A DNA stretch of 64,000 bases from CAIYRG01 sp964494505 (GCA_964494505.1 CAZBRO010000008.1:1-64000); one strand, 5' to 3'. Counted from the first letter of the stretch, positions 33,047-41,672 are shown. The notes: generated by a model from the sequence alone, not told the origin. Made by a program: numbers and translations.

Positions 33047-33778
33047 ATGATCCCGGCACCGCTCCGCGCGGTGATCTTCGACAAGGACGGCCTTCTGCTC
33101 GACACCGAAACGGTGGTGCGCACGGCGATGTTCAAGGCTTGCGCCGAACTCGGCTACATCATGGAGGACGGGCTGCATTTGAGCCTGATCGGCCATGGGC
33201 GCGACGGCAATGACGCGATTCTGCGGGCCCATTACGGCGCCGATTTCCCGCTGGCCGATTATCGCGAACGCTGCCGGATTCATTTTGAGGAGATTTGCCG
33301 CGACGAGGTGCCCGAGAAGCCCGGCGCCCGCGAGCTTCTTGTGTATCTCAAAGGCAAGCGCATTCCCGTCGCCGTCGCGACCGCGACGGGCCGCGCGCGC
33401 AGCGAAGACAATCTCCGGCGCACCGGGTTTGCCGGTTTCGTCGACGTTCTGGTCACCCGCGACGATGTGCAGTTTTCCAAGCCCCATCCGGAGCCGTTCC
33501 TGACCGCGGCCGAGCGCCTCGGCGTGCTGCCGTCCGAATGCCTGGCACTCGAGGATTCCCATCAGGGCGTGCGCGCCGCCCATGCCGCCGGCATGGCGAC
33601 CATCATGGTGCCGGACATGCTGAAGGCGACGCCGGAGATCGAAGCGCTTTGCGCGGGCGTGCTCGACGACCTGCACGCCGTACGGGCGCTCATCGAGGAA
33701 GCGCTTCTGTCGCGTTCCCAGACGCAACATGCCCCGCCACCTCCACTGGCCTTCCGGGCGGTCTGGAGCCGCCGGTAA
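33047..33778 (+). CDS. HAD superfamily phosphatase (beta-phosphoglucomutase/phosphoglycolate phosphatase-like)
   Basis: This 243-residue HAD hydrolase has the nucleophile and acid Asp12/Asp14 in VIFDKDGLLLDTE, motif II Thr in VAVATATGR, the motif III lysine in FSKPHPEPF and the motif IV acid pair in CLALEDSHQGVRAAHAAGM. The helical cap lies between motifs I and II, as in subfamily I phosphatases that act on sugar phosphates. It is divergent from MmgE/PrpD with an 89-base gap. The last 20 residues are low-complexity and Pro-rich and may be dispensable. Confidence 0.9.
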   Translation: MIPAPLRAVIFDKDGLLLDTETVVRTAMFKACAELGYIMEDGLHLSLIGHGRDGNDAILRAHYGADFPLADYRERCRIHFEEICRDEVPEKPGARELLVYLKGKRIPVAVATATGRARSEDNLRRTGFAGFVDVLVTRDDVQFSKPHPEPFLTAAERLGVLPSECLALEDSHQGVRAAHAAGMATIMVPDMLKATPEIEALCAGVLDDLHAVRALIEEALLSRSQTQHAPPPPLAFRAVWSRR

Positions 33779-33855
33779 CGTCCCGGCCCTGACTTTGCGG
33801 GCCCGATTCCCGGCCTCTGTGGAGCCTTCGCAACCCCCTGTCCGAACTGGTCAAA

Positions 33856-36800
33856 ATGACCATACAATCTCCGCGCGGACGGCGGGGAGCATCCGGCGTG
33901 ATTATCGACTTCACCTATGATTCGAGCGTGGCGAGCGCGCCTGCCGGTTTCACCGCCGTGCTCGACCAGGTCGCGAGCTTCTTCGAGGCCCGCTACCAGG
34001 ATCCCGTCACCATCACCATCGCGGTCGGCTTCGGCGAAGTGAACGGTCAGGCGCTTTCCGGAAGCGCGCTGGGCGAAAGCCTGAGCCTCTACGACTCCTT
34101 CAGCTATGCCCAGGTGAAAGCAGCCCTCGCTGCCGATTCAACGACAGCCACGGACGCAAGCGCGGTCGCTTCGCTGCCGGCGAGCAATCCCACAAGCGGC
34201 ATCTATTGGCTGACCACCGCCAACGAAAAGGCGCTCAATCTCGGCACGAACAGCGGGGTCGACGGCTATATCGGCTTCAGGAGCACGCCCGGTACGTTCG
34301 ATTACAACAACAGCGACGGCGTGACGGCCGGCCAATTCGATTTCTTCGGCGTGGCCGCCCATGAGGTCACCGAGGTCATGGGCCGGCAATTGCTCACCGG
34401 CCAGATTCTATCGGGCAATTCGCCGGGCTACACGCCCCTCGACCTGTTTCATTTCTCCGCGCCCGGCACCCGCATCTTCGTCGGCAACCAGGCGGGCTAT
34501 TTCTCTCCCGACAACGGCACGACCAATCTTAACAATTTCAACACCAGCCCGGGTGCGGACTACGGCGATTGGGCAGCAAGCGCGGGCCATGACGCCTTCC
34601 TTGCGGTCACCAGCCCAAGCGTCGAGAACGACGTCTCCCTCGCCGATTTCAAGACGATGGATGCCATCGGTTGGGACCTGACGCCGCTTCCCGATTTGAC
34701 GGTGAGCAATTTCACGGCCGGCGCAGCTTCGGCGAGCTTCGTCATCAACAACACCGGACAGGCTGCGGCGGGATCATCCACCGCGGGGGTCTATCTCTCC
34801 CACGACAAGATCATCACCACGGCCGACACGCTGGTCGGCAGCGCCTCCACGCCCGGGCTGGCGCAAGCCGCGAGCGACCCGGAAGGGGCAAGCCTCGCGC
34901 TTCCGACGAACCTTACGCCCGGCACCTATTATCTCGGCGTGCTGGCCGATGAGAGCGGCGCGGTCGGCGAACTGAGCGAAACCAACAATGATTCGGCCAC
35001 GCTTCCGATCATTCTCGGCAATGTTGGCGCCAATTCGCTCAGCGGCACGGCCGCGGGCGACACGCTCCTCGGCTTCGACGGCAACGACACGCTCTCCGGC
35101 GGCGGCGGCAAGGACACCATGATCGGGGGGACAGGCGACGACCTCTATATCGTCGACAATTCCCTGGATGTGATCGTCGAGAATCCCGGTGAGGGCACCG
35201 ACCGGGTGCAGTCCTCCGCCACCTATGCGCTCGCGGCGAATGTCGAGAATCTGGCCCTGACCGGCAGCGCGAACATCAACGCCACCGGCAACGGCATGGA
35301 CGATTCCCTTACCGGCAACAGCGGCAACAATGTGCTCACCGGCCTCGGCGGCGCGGATACGCTCGACGGCGGTGGTGGCTTGGATACGGCGAGTTATGCG
35401 GGGTCGCCCTCGGGCGTGAACGTCAGCCTCTCAACGGGTGCGGCTTCGGGAGGCGATGCCCAAGGCGATGTGCTGCTCAACATCGAAAACCTTACGGGCT
35501 CGGCGTTCGGCGACACCATCGAAGGCAGCAGCGGCGACAATGTGCTGAACGGCGGGGCCGGCACCGACACGCTCACTTATGCCGATGCGCTGGCGGGCGT
35601 GAATGTGAGCCTTGCGCTGACCACAGCGCAGAACACCGCCGGCGCGGGCACCGATACCGTCAGCCTGTTCGAGAATCTGATCGGCACCGCCTATGCCGAT
35701 ACGCTGATCGGATCGAATTCGGGCAATCAGATCACCGGCGGCGACGGCAATGACAGCATCGACGGCGGCGGCGGCCCCGATACGATGATCGGCGGCACCG
35801 GCGATGATCTCTATGTTGTCGACAATGCGATGGACAGGATCACCGAAAATACCGGCGAGGGCAGCGACTCGGTGTTTTCCTCCGCCACCTTCACGCTCGG
35901 GGCCAATGTCGAAAATTTGACGCTGACCGGAAGCGGCAATATCAATGGCACCGGCAACAGCATGGACAATGCCATTACCGGCAATGCCGGCAACAATGTT
36001 CTCAGCGGACTCGGCGGCGCGGACACGCTCGACGGCGGCGCGGGCGTGGATACCGTCAGTTATGCCGGTTCGTCCGCGGGCGTGAATGTGAGCCTGTTCA
36101 CGGGCGCGGTCAGTGGGGGCGATGCGCAAGGCGACAGCATAAGCAATTTCGAGAACGTCACCGGCTCGTCCTTCAACGACACCATAGAAGGCAGCGGCGG
36201 GGACAATGTGCTGACCGGCGGGGCGGGCACCGACACGCTCTCCTATGCGAACGCGGGCGGCGGCGTGACGCTGAGCCTCGCGATCGCAACAGCGCAGGCG
36301 ACCGGCGGCGCGGGCACCGACACGGTGACGCAGTTCGAGAATCTGACGGGTTCGGCCTTCGGCGACGTCCTGACCGGTTCGGGCGCGGCCAATACGATCC
36401 AGAGCGGCGACGGCAACGACACCGTTGACGGTGGCGGCGGCAACGATGTGCTGAAGGGCGGCAATGACGATGACCAATTGCTGGGGGGACTCGGCAACGA
36501 CTCGCTGACCGGCGGCGCCGGCGCCGATACGCTCGGCGGCGGCGGAGGCGGAGACCGCTTCGTCTACACGGCAATCGCGGATTCGCCGGCCGCCGGGAGC
36601 CACGACAGCATCACCGATTTCTCCCATGCGGAATCCGACAAGATCGACCTGTCGGCCATCGATGCGAATGCGAATTTGTCTGGAAACCAGGCCTTCAGCT
36701 TCATCGGGACGCAGAACTTTCACAACGTCGCGGGCGAGCTGCATTATGTGAGCAACGGACCGGGCATCACGGTGTCGGGCGATGTGAACGGCGATGGGCT

Positions 36801-36861
36801 CGCCGATTTCAGTATCGACGTGAACGTTACGTCGCTGGTGGCGGCGGATTTCGTTCTTTAG
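33856..36861 (+). CDS. RTX-type secreted protein with metalloprotease-like domain, CARDB domain and calcium-binding repeats
   Basis: This 1001-residue protein probably leaves the cell by type I secretion, since it has no N-terminal signal and ends in an aliphatic-rich RTX-type tail. Residues 15-275 resemble the metalloprotease domain found in many alphaproteobacterial RTX proteins; the motif is AAHEVTEVMGR (His169-Glu170, with Glu173 where zincins have His). Residues 283-392 form a CARDB-like adhesion domain (LPDLTVSNFTAG ... GELSETNNDSATL). From about 393 onwards come GGxGxDxUx calcium-binding nonapeptides. Two 222-residue modules (residues 420-641 and 642-863) are exact tandem duplicates in length. 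No type I secretion genes are in the window. Confidence 0.85.
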   Translation: MTIQSPRGRRGASGVIIDFTYDSSVASAPAGFTAVLDQVASFFEARYQDPVTITIAVGFGEVNGQALSGSALGESLSLYDSFSYAQVKAALAADSTTATDASAVASLPASNPTSGIYWLTTANEKALNLGTNSGVDGYIGFRSTPGTFDYNNSDGVTAGQFDFFGVAAHEVTEVMGRQLLTGQILSGNSPGYTPLDLFHFSAPGTRIFVGNQAGYFSPDNGTTNLNNFNTSPGADYGDWAASAGHDAFLAVTSPSVENDVSLADFKTMDAIGWDLTPLPDLTVSNFTAGAASASFVINNTGQAAAGSSTAGVYLSHDKIITTADTLVGSASTPGLAQAASDPEGASLALPTNLTPGTYYLGVLADESGAVGELSETNNDSATLPIILGNVGANSLSGTAAGDTLLGFDGNDTLSGGGGKDTMIGGTGDDLYIVDNSLDVIVENPGEGTDRVQSSATYALAANVENLALTGSANINATGNGMDDSLTGNSGNNVLTGLGGADTLDGGGGLDTASYAGSPSGVNVSLSTGAASGGDAQGDVLLNIENLTGSAFGDTIEGSSGDNVLNGGAGTDTLTYADALAGVNVSLALTTAQNTAGAGTDTVSLFENLIGTAYADTLIGSNSGNQITGGDGNDSIDGGGGPDTMIGGTGDDLYVVDNAMDRITENTGEGSDSVFSSATFTLGANVENLTLTGSGNINGTGNSMDNAITGNAGNNVLSGLGGADTLDGGAGVDTVSYAGSSAGVNVSLFTGAVSGGDAQGDSISNFENVTGSSFNDTIEGSGGDNVLTGGAGTDTLSYANAGGGVTLSLAIATAQATGGAGTDTVTQFENLTGSAFGDVLTGSGAANTIQSGDGNDTVDGGGGNDVLKGGNDDDQLLGGLGNDSLTGGAGADTLGGGGGGDRFVYTAIADSPAAGSHDSITDFSHAESDKIDLSAIDANANLSGNQAFSFIGTQNFHNVAGELHYVSNGPGITVSGDVNGDGLADFSIDVNVTSLVAADFVL
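35113..36444 (+). repeat. Tandem duplication of a 666-bp module inside the RTX gene
   Basis: Copy 1 (35113-35778) and copy 2 (35779-36444) both start at DTMIGGTGDDLY and align without a single indel over 222 codons, although they differ at many positions. The equal length and substantial divergence indicate an old in-frame duplication of a module containing one block of nonapeptides and two beta-rich spacer segments. Confidence 0.85.
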
Positions 36862-36888
36862 GACGGATTAGCCCGATCCGGGACCTAC

Positions 36889-36985
36889 ATGCTTCGACCA
36901 GCTCATGCTTCGACAAGCTCATGCTTCGACAAGCTCAGCATGAGGATTTTTGAGTAATTTCCCACCCTAAGCCTGTCGAAGGGTG
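36889..36985. repeat. Family B repeat cluster, three tandem 16-base units plus a separate copy
   Basis: ATGCTTCGACAAGCTC or a one-base variant is repeated three times (36889-36936). A second copy, CACCC...AAGCCTGTCGAAGGGTG, spans about 36961-36985. The cluster fills the convergent gap after the RTX gene and extends into the PRPP synthetase reading frame, encoding its C-terminal tail. Confidence 0.8.
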
Positions 36986-37864
36986 AGCCATGAGATCTTG
37001 CACCGCCGCGGCGAGGGCGGGTGCGACGTCGATGGCGTTGGTCTCGTGCGGGATCGTGTTGGCGGTGACGATGCGCGCCGGGCCGGCTGCCTTGAGCGCC
37101 TCGTAAGCGCCGGGGGCGAACACCGCATGCACGCCGACGCAGATTGCCGGCTTCATCGCAGCGCGATTCAAATGGCCCAGCGTCTCGATCATGGTGCGCG
37201 CGGTCGATACGATGTCGTCCACCAGCACCGGCGCATGATCCCGCCAGCGCGCGACATCGGGGACGGTGACCTCCACGTCGGTATCGCTGTTGCGCCGCTT
37301 TTCGAGCACGACGAACGGCGCGCCCGCATCCTTCGCGACCGCTTCGACCCATTGCGCGCTTTCCTCATCGGGCCCCACAAGCAGCGGCGATTGCACATGC
37401 TGGGCGATCCAGGCGGCCAGGAGCGGCGCGGCGTGCAGGCTGACCGCCGGGATGCTGTAAATGGAGGCGAGGTCGTGGATGCGGTGCAGATGCGGATCGA
37501 CCGTCACCAGCCAATCGGCGATGCTGGAAATCTCGTTCGCGAACAGGCGTGCGCTGACCGCTTCGCCCTCACGGAAGCGGCGGTCCTGGCGCATATAGGC
37601 AAGATAGGGCGCGACCAGCCCGACCTGCGTGGCGCCAAGCTCGCGCGCGGTCGCAGCCGTGAAGGCAAGCGGAAGGAATTTCGCATCGGGCCGGTCAAGC
37701 GTCGCCACGATCACGAGGGGGCGGCCCGAAACGCCGGACAGCAGCCGGACATGGCTTTCGCCGTCGGGAAATTGCCCGAACTCGGCGATGTCTGCGCCGA
37801 TGGTCTTCCCCAGACGAGCCGCCATGGCCTCGTTGCCCGGCAAAGCGAGCAGCAGCGGAGTCAT
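36935..37864 (-). CDS. Ribose-phosphate pyrophosphokinase (PRPP synthetase) family protein
   Basis: This 309-residue member of the PRPP synthetase family would transfer pyrophosphate from ATP to ribose 5-phosphate. Visible features are FPDGESHVRL, YMRQDRRFREGEAVSARLFA, VDPHLHRIHDL (the conserved Asp-x-His), EKRRNSDTDVEV (catalytic-loop Lys-Arg) and the PRPP loop VLVDDIVSTARTMIET. It is shorter and more divergent than housekeeping Prs, like archaeal-type forms. The ATG at 37864 overlaps the AMP-phosphorylase stop as ATGA. The last 16 residues (HPSTGLGWEITQKSSC) come from a family B repeat, so the original C-terminus has been replaced. Confidence 0.85.
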   Translation of the reverse strand: MTPLLLALPGNEAMAARLGKTIGADIAEFGQFPDGESHVRLLSGVSGRPLVIVATLDRPDAKFLPLAFTAATARELGATQVGLVAPYLAYMRQDRRFREGEAVSARLFANEISSIADWLVTVDPHLHRIHDLASIYSIPAVSLHAAPLLAAWIAQHVQSPLLVGPDEESAQWVEAVAKDAGAPFVVLEKRRNSDTDVEVTVPDVARWRDHAPVLVDDIVSTARTMIETLGHLNRAAMKPAICVGVHAVFAPGAYEALKAAGPARIVTANTIPHETNAIDVAPALAAAVQDLMAHPSTGLGWEITQKSSC

Positions 37865-39408
37865 GCGTGTTCGAGCCCGACGATGTCGTAATTGGCGCGC
37901 GCATAATGCAGCGCGTAATCGAGATCGCCCGGCGCTTCGGCATGGATGGTGACGAGCGGCTGACCCTTGTCCACATGCGAGCCGAGACGGACGTGCAATT
38001 CCAGACCCGCCGCTTTCGCTTCCGGGGCGCCGGCAAGCTTGGCGAGCTTGGCGAGCCTGCGGTTGTCGATTGCGGTGACGGTGGCCGCCCACGGCGCAAG
38101 GATGCTGTGGCGATGCTGGGCCACGGGCGGGGTGCGCATACCGCCTTGTGCCTCGCAGATGCGCTGGAATTTCACCCAGGCTTCGCCGCTCGCGAGCGTC
38201 TTGGCCGCAAGGGCAGCGCCCTCGCCCGCCGCGGTCGCGCCGCCGAGCTCCAGGATATTGGCGGCAAGCAGCAGCGCGCGATCGCGCAAATCGCTCGGCG
38301 CATCCGGCGCGTTCTGCAGCACCGCCAGCACGTCGCGCGCTTCCAGCGCCGGGCCGATGCAGCGGCCGACCGGCTGCGACCCGTCCGATTCGATCACCCG
38401 CGTGACGAGGCCGAACACGCCTGCCACCTGTTGAAGGCTTTGCGCCAACGACCGGGCGGCCTCGCGGGTTCTGACCTTGGCGGTCTTGCCCACCGGCATA
38501 TCGAGCACGACATGCGTGGCCCCTGCGGCGACTTTCTTCGACAGGATGGAGGCGATCAATTGGCCCTCGCTGTCGAGGTCGAGCAGCCGCTCCACGCGGA
38601 TCAGGATGTCGTCAGTGGGGCTCAAGCGCACCGCGCCGCCCCAGACAATGCAGCCGCCCTCGCGTTCCACGACGCGGCGCATCTCTGGAAGATCGAGGTC
38701 CACGGGCGCCAGCGTTTCCATGGTGTCTGCCGTGCCGGCGGGCGAGGTGATGGCGCGCGAGGACGTCTTGGGAATGGTGAGGCCGCAGGCGGCCACGATG
38801 GGAACGAGGATGGGGGTGGTGCGATTGCCGGGAAGTCCGCCGACGGAATGCTTGTCCACGATAGGCGTCTTGTCCCAGACGATGCGGTCGCCGACTTCGA
38901 TCATGGCGCGGGTGAGCGAGGAAATCTCTTGATTGTCCAGCGGGCGCGCGGCGCAGGCCGTGATGAAGGCCGAGAGCTCGATATTGGAATAGAGCCCCTC
39001 GGCGACGTCCTTGATGATGTTGGCAAGCGCGGCTTCGTTCAGGCGGCGCCCGTAAACCTTGCCGCGCACGCTGCTCAAGGATTCGATCGGCGGCGGATGG
39101 GTGACGGTCACTTCGCCGTCTTTATGCAGCTCCAAGCGCTCCCAGACCGCGTCGGAAAGGCCTGCTTCGCCAGCGCCGACCATATCGGAGTTGACCTGAT
39201 AGAGATCGGCAATGGTGCTTCTTCCGTCGTGGGAAACCAGCACCCGGGCATGGGATTCGAACCCTTCGGATTTGCAGACCTGGCAATTCTTGTTCATGAA
39301 AATCTGTGCGATCTCCGACCCCTCAATTCCGATCCGGATCGCCTTCAAGGGATGGGACGTGGTGCTGATCGACTGGGGCACCGACTGGGTGCGGACGATA
39401 TCGTTCAT
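37861..39408 (-). CDS. AMP phosphorylase-type member of the thymidine phosphorylase family
   Basis: This 515-residue protein matches the long archaeal-type AMP phosphorylase rather than DeoA. It has an extra N-terminal domain of about 85 residues, then KVYGRRLNEAALANIIKDVAEG, the phosphate/substrate segment VDKHSVGGLPGNRTTPILVP, KTSSRAITSPAGTADTMETLAPV, GGCIVWGGAVRLSPTDD and LSKKVAAGATHVVLDMPVG. In archaea this enzyme splits NMPs with phosphate to give ribose 1,5-bisphosphate and a base. Start and stop both overlap neighbours by ATGA, placing it between a beta-CASP ribonuclease and a PRPP synthetase. No ribose-1,5-bisphosphate isomerase or RubisCO gene is in the window. Confidence 0.87.
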   Translation of the reverse strand: MNDIVRTQSVPQSISTTSHPLKAIRIGIEGSEIAQIFMNKNCQVCKSEGFESHARVLVSHDGRSTIADLYQVNSDMVGAGEAGLSDAVWERLELHKDGEVTVTHPPPIESLSSVRGKVYGRRLNEAALANIIKDVAEGLYSNIELSAFITACAARPLDNQEISSLTRAMIEVGDRIVWDKTPIVDKHSVGGLPGNRTTPILVPIVAACGLTIPKTSSRAITSPAGTADTMETLAPVDLDLPEMRRVVEREGGCIVWGGAVRLSPTDDILIRVERLLDLDSEGQLIASILSKKVAAGATHVVLDMPVGKTAKVRTREAARSLAQSLQQVAGVFGLVTRVIESDGSQPVGRCIGPALEARDVLAVLQNAPDAPSDLRDRALLLAANILELGGATAAGEGAALAAKTLASGEAWVKFQRICEAQGGMRTPPVAQHRHSILAPWAATVTAIDNRRLAKLAKLAGAPEAKAAGLELHVRLGSHVDKGQPLVTIHAEAPGDLDYALHYARANYDIVGLEHA

Positions 39409-40769
39409 GCGAGCACCGCCTCGTCGCGATAATCGGGAACGGTGCATTCCCATTTGAGTTCTTCGGCGATGCGGCGGCGGAGCGCGTCGGAGGCGGCAGG
39501 CTCGCCATGGGTGACGAACGTCATCTTGGGCGGCGTCTTGAAGTTGCGGAGCCAGGCCATGATTTCGTTCGCATCGGCGTGGGCCGAAAGCATGTGCAGA
39601 TTCTCCACGCGCGCGCGCACCTGGATATACCGGCCATACATCTTGATGGAGTCGGCGCCCGCCACCATGGCGGCACCCCGCGTGCCCCCGGCCTGGAAGC
39701 CGGAGAAAAGGATCAGGTTGCGCGGGTCGGACGCATAGGCTTCCAGATGATGCAGCACGCGCCCGCCGGTCGCCATGCCGCTCGCCGAGATGATTACTTT
39801 AGGCATGCGCATACGGTCCAGTTCCTTGGATTGTTCGACGGACTGGACGTAATTGGCCACTTGAAAGGCCGCGCGCAAATCGGCGGGGGCAAGGCGGTGA
39901 TCGTCCCGGTGCGCTTCGTAGATGCCCGTCGCATCCGTCGCCATGGGGCTGTCGAGATAGATGGGAAGATCGGGAATGCGCCGCTGCTGCCTCAGCGTGT
40001 GCAAGTAAAGCAGAAGCGTCTGCGTGCGGCCGACCGCGAACGCGGGGATGACAACGGTGCCGCCATGGGCAGCGGTGCGGCCGATCGCTTCGGCGAGCGC
40101 ATCTTCGGCGCTGCGGGCTTCGTGCGTGCGATTGCCATAGGTCGATTCGACGACCAGATAATCGGCCGTCTCGACCGCGTCCGGCGGGAACAGGCTGACG
40201 TCGTTGGGCCGGCCGAGGTCGCCGGAGAAGACGATCTTCGTGCTCCCGTGCGTCAGCTCGACCATCGCCGCGCCGAGGATGTGGCCGGCATAAAGAAAGC
40301 GCGCGCTGAGCCCGCCGGGAACGGAGAGGGCCTTGCGGAACGGCACGACGCGCAAGCGCTTCAGCGCGGTCCGCGCATCCTCTTCCGTGTACAACGGCAG
40401 CGCCGGCTTGTGCTTGGAATAGCCGTGCCGGTTGGCGAATTCCGCGTCCCTCTCCTGCAGGTGGCCGCTGTCGGGAAGGAGCAGCCCGCAAAGATCGCGC
40501 GTCGCTTCGGTGCAATGGATGGGGCCGCGGAAGCCGTTCTTCACCAGGAGCGGCAGATAGCCCGAATGATCCAGATGCGCATGGGTCAGAAGCACGGCCG
40601 CGATGTCCTGCGGGGGTACCGGAAACGGCGCCCAATTGCGCAGCCGAAGCTGCTTGAAGCCCTGGAACAGGCCGCAATCGACGAGCAGGCGCATGCCATC
40701 GCTCTCGAGGAGATATTTCGAGCCGGTGACGGTGCCGACACCGCCGAGGAAGGTGAGTTTCATGCTCAT
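39405..40769 (-). CDS. Beta-CASP metallo-beta-lactamase-fold ribonuclease
   Basis: This 454-residue protein is of the CPSF73/Ysh1-like metallo-beta-lactamase group. Metal ligands are in LLTHAHLDHSG (His63, His65, Asp67, His68), AGHILGAAM and SGDLGRP. The beta-CASP insert follows (IPAFAVGRTQTLLLYL, then ISASGMATGGRVLHHL and ILFSGFQAGGTRG), and the RMMBL end has LSAHADANE and VTHGEP. Such enzymes cut RNA as endonucleases or 5'-3' exonucleases. It leads a three-gene operon by ATGA coupling. An ATG at 40763 with GAGG nine bases upstream is an alternative start. Confidence 0.88.
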   Translation of the reverse strand: MSMKLTFLGGVGTVTGSKYLLESDGMRLLVDCGLFQGFKQLRLRNWAPFPVPPQDIAAVLLTHAHLDHSGYLPLLVKNGFRGPIHCTEATRDLCGLLLPDSGHLQERDAEFANRHGYSKHKPALPLYTEEDARTALKRLRVVPFRKALSVPGGLSARFLYAGHILGAAMVELTHGSTKIVFSGDLGRPNDVSLFPPDAVETADYLVVESTYGNRTHEARSAEDALAEAIGRTAAHGGTVVIPAFAVGRTQTLLLYLHTLRQQRRIPDLPIYLDSPMATDATGIYEAHRDDHRLAPADLRAAFQVANYVQSVEQSKELDRMRMPKVIISASGMATGGRVLHHLEAYASDPRNLILFSGFQAGGTRGAAMVAGADSIKMYGRYIQVRARVENLHMLSAHADANEIMAWLRNFKTPPKMTFVTHGEPAASDALRRRIAEELKWECTVPDYRDEAVLA

Positions 40770-40876
40770 GAGCCTCTACTATGCCGCGGGCGTTGTCGCA
40801 GGATTTGAGACATATCAAGGCCTGCCGATTGCGTCAGATCAAAGCGCCAAGCTTGGGCGAAGCTATCTTTGAATTC

Positions 40877-41263
40877 ATGAAAGCGGCCATCGCTCATGCT
40901 TGTCTCGGGTTGCTGGTGCTCATGCTGACTGCGCCCTCGATCGGGCAGGAGCCTGCCGGCCGGTCCGCTTTGAATGGGTCCGGGCTGAAATTGACGGTGC
41001 CGCCGCGCATCCTCCTCGACGAATGGCAGAAGAGCCCGGCCGGCAATCTCGCCCATTTGGGCGGGCTCGCACCCGGCGCGCAGCAACCCGCATCGATCCA
41101 GAGCTTGCGGCTGTTCGACGGCAGCGGTTTCGGGGCCGATCTGCGCAATGACGGCAAGGTGCATTACCGGCTCCCCGGCCCGAGTATTCTCGGCACGCAT
41201 CTCGGCGGACAGCTCAGCACCAATTCGGCGCGGCTAAGCCTGACCTGGCCGCCAAAAAATTGA
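40877..41263 (+). CDS. Small secreted protein of unknown function
   Basis: This 128-residue protein starts with a signal peptide (KAAIAHACLGLLVLMLTAPSIGQ). The mature part (LNGSGLKLTVPPRILLDEWQKSPAG ... LRLFDGSGFGADLRNDGKVHYRLPGPSILGTHLGG) has no motif I know and no cysteines after cleavage. It is divergent from the ribonuclease operon with a 107-base gap. The reading frame is convincing because of the signal sequence and its codon usage. Confidence 0.6.
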   Translation: MKAAIAHACLGLLVLMLTAPSIGQEPAGRSALNGSGLKLTVPPRILLDEWQKSPAGNLAHLGGLAPGAQQPASIQSLRLFDGSGFGADLRNDGKVHYRLPGPSILGTHLGGQLSTNSARLSLTWPPKN

Positions 41264-41264
41264 T

Positions 41265-41349
41265 CACGCGGAGACGCGGAGACAATGAGAGAGACACAAA
41301 GACCATGAGGCAGGTGCAAAGGACATCCGCGGCTCCGCGGCTCCGCGTG
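41265..41349. repeat. Long inverted repeat (family D) in a convergent gap
   Basis: CACGCGGAGACGCGGAG (41265-41281) and CTCCGCGGCTCCGCGTG (41333-41349) are complementary at 16 of 17 positions, with 51 bases between them. The element fills the space between two converging genes. Similar CGCGGAGACGCGGAG dyads are dispersed in several proteobacterial genomes. Confidence 0.75.
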
Positions 41350-41354
41350 CGAAT

Positions 41355-41672
41355 TTACTGCCGCACAGGCATGCCGGACTTGGGGCCGGGATCGGGATTG
41401 AGCTTCTGCTGCAGCTCCTGATCGCGCTGGGCGCGGGCGGTCTTGGCGGAATCGAACTTCTCCACCTCGGCGCGATATTGCTCGTAAGCCTTGACGTCGT
41501 CGGGCCGGCGCACATCGCAGCGCGCCGACGGGAGGAGTTTCATTTCCAGGCACCACATGTCGAAGCTCATCACTTCCTGTTCGGCGCCGGCGGGCGAGGT
41601 CGTGCGATAGCCGACAATGGCAAACGCGATCATGACCATCAAAATGGTGCCGTATTTGGCGAGCGTGCGCAT
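41355..41672 (-). CDS. Small membrane-anchored protein of unknown function
   Basis: This 105-residue protein has one N-terminal hydrophobic helix (AKYGTILMVMIAFAIVGY), then a soluble part with two cysteines (FDMWCLEMKLLPSARCDVRRPDDV) and a helical, charged stretch (YEQYRAEVEKFDSAKTARAQRDQELQQKL) that may form a coiled coil. It probably faces the periplasm, where the cysteines could form a disulfide. It follows the kinase gene at 41758 by 85 bases on the same strand. The family is unknown. Confidence 0.6.
   Translation of the reverse strand: MRTLAKYGTILMVMIAFAIVGYRTTSPAGAEQEVMSFDMWCLEMKLLPSARCDVRRPDDVKAYEQYRAEVEKFDSAKTARAQRDQELQQKLNPDPGPKSGMPVRQ

Noticed and set aside
33729..33920. 63-codon plus-strand frame between the HAD and RTX genes
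   Set aside because: It overlaps the ends of both genes, has no binding site and an Arg/Pro composition typical of chance frames.
37867..39432. 521-codon plus-strand frame opposite the AMP phosphorylase gene
   Set aside because: Arg/His/Gly-rich shadow of a clearly conserved gene on the other strand.
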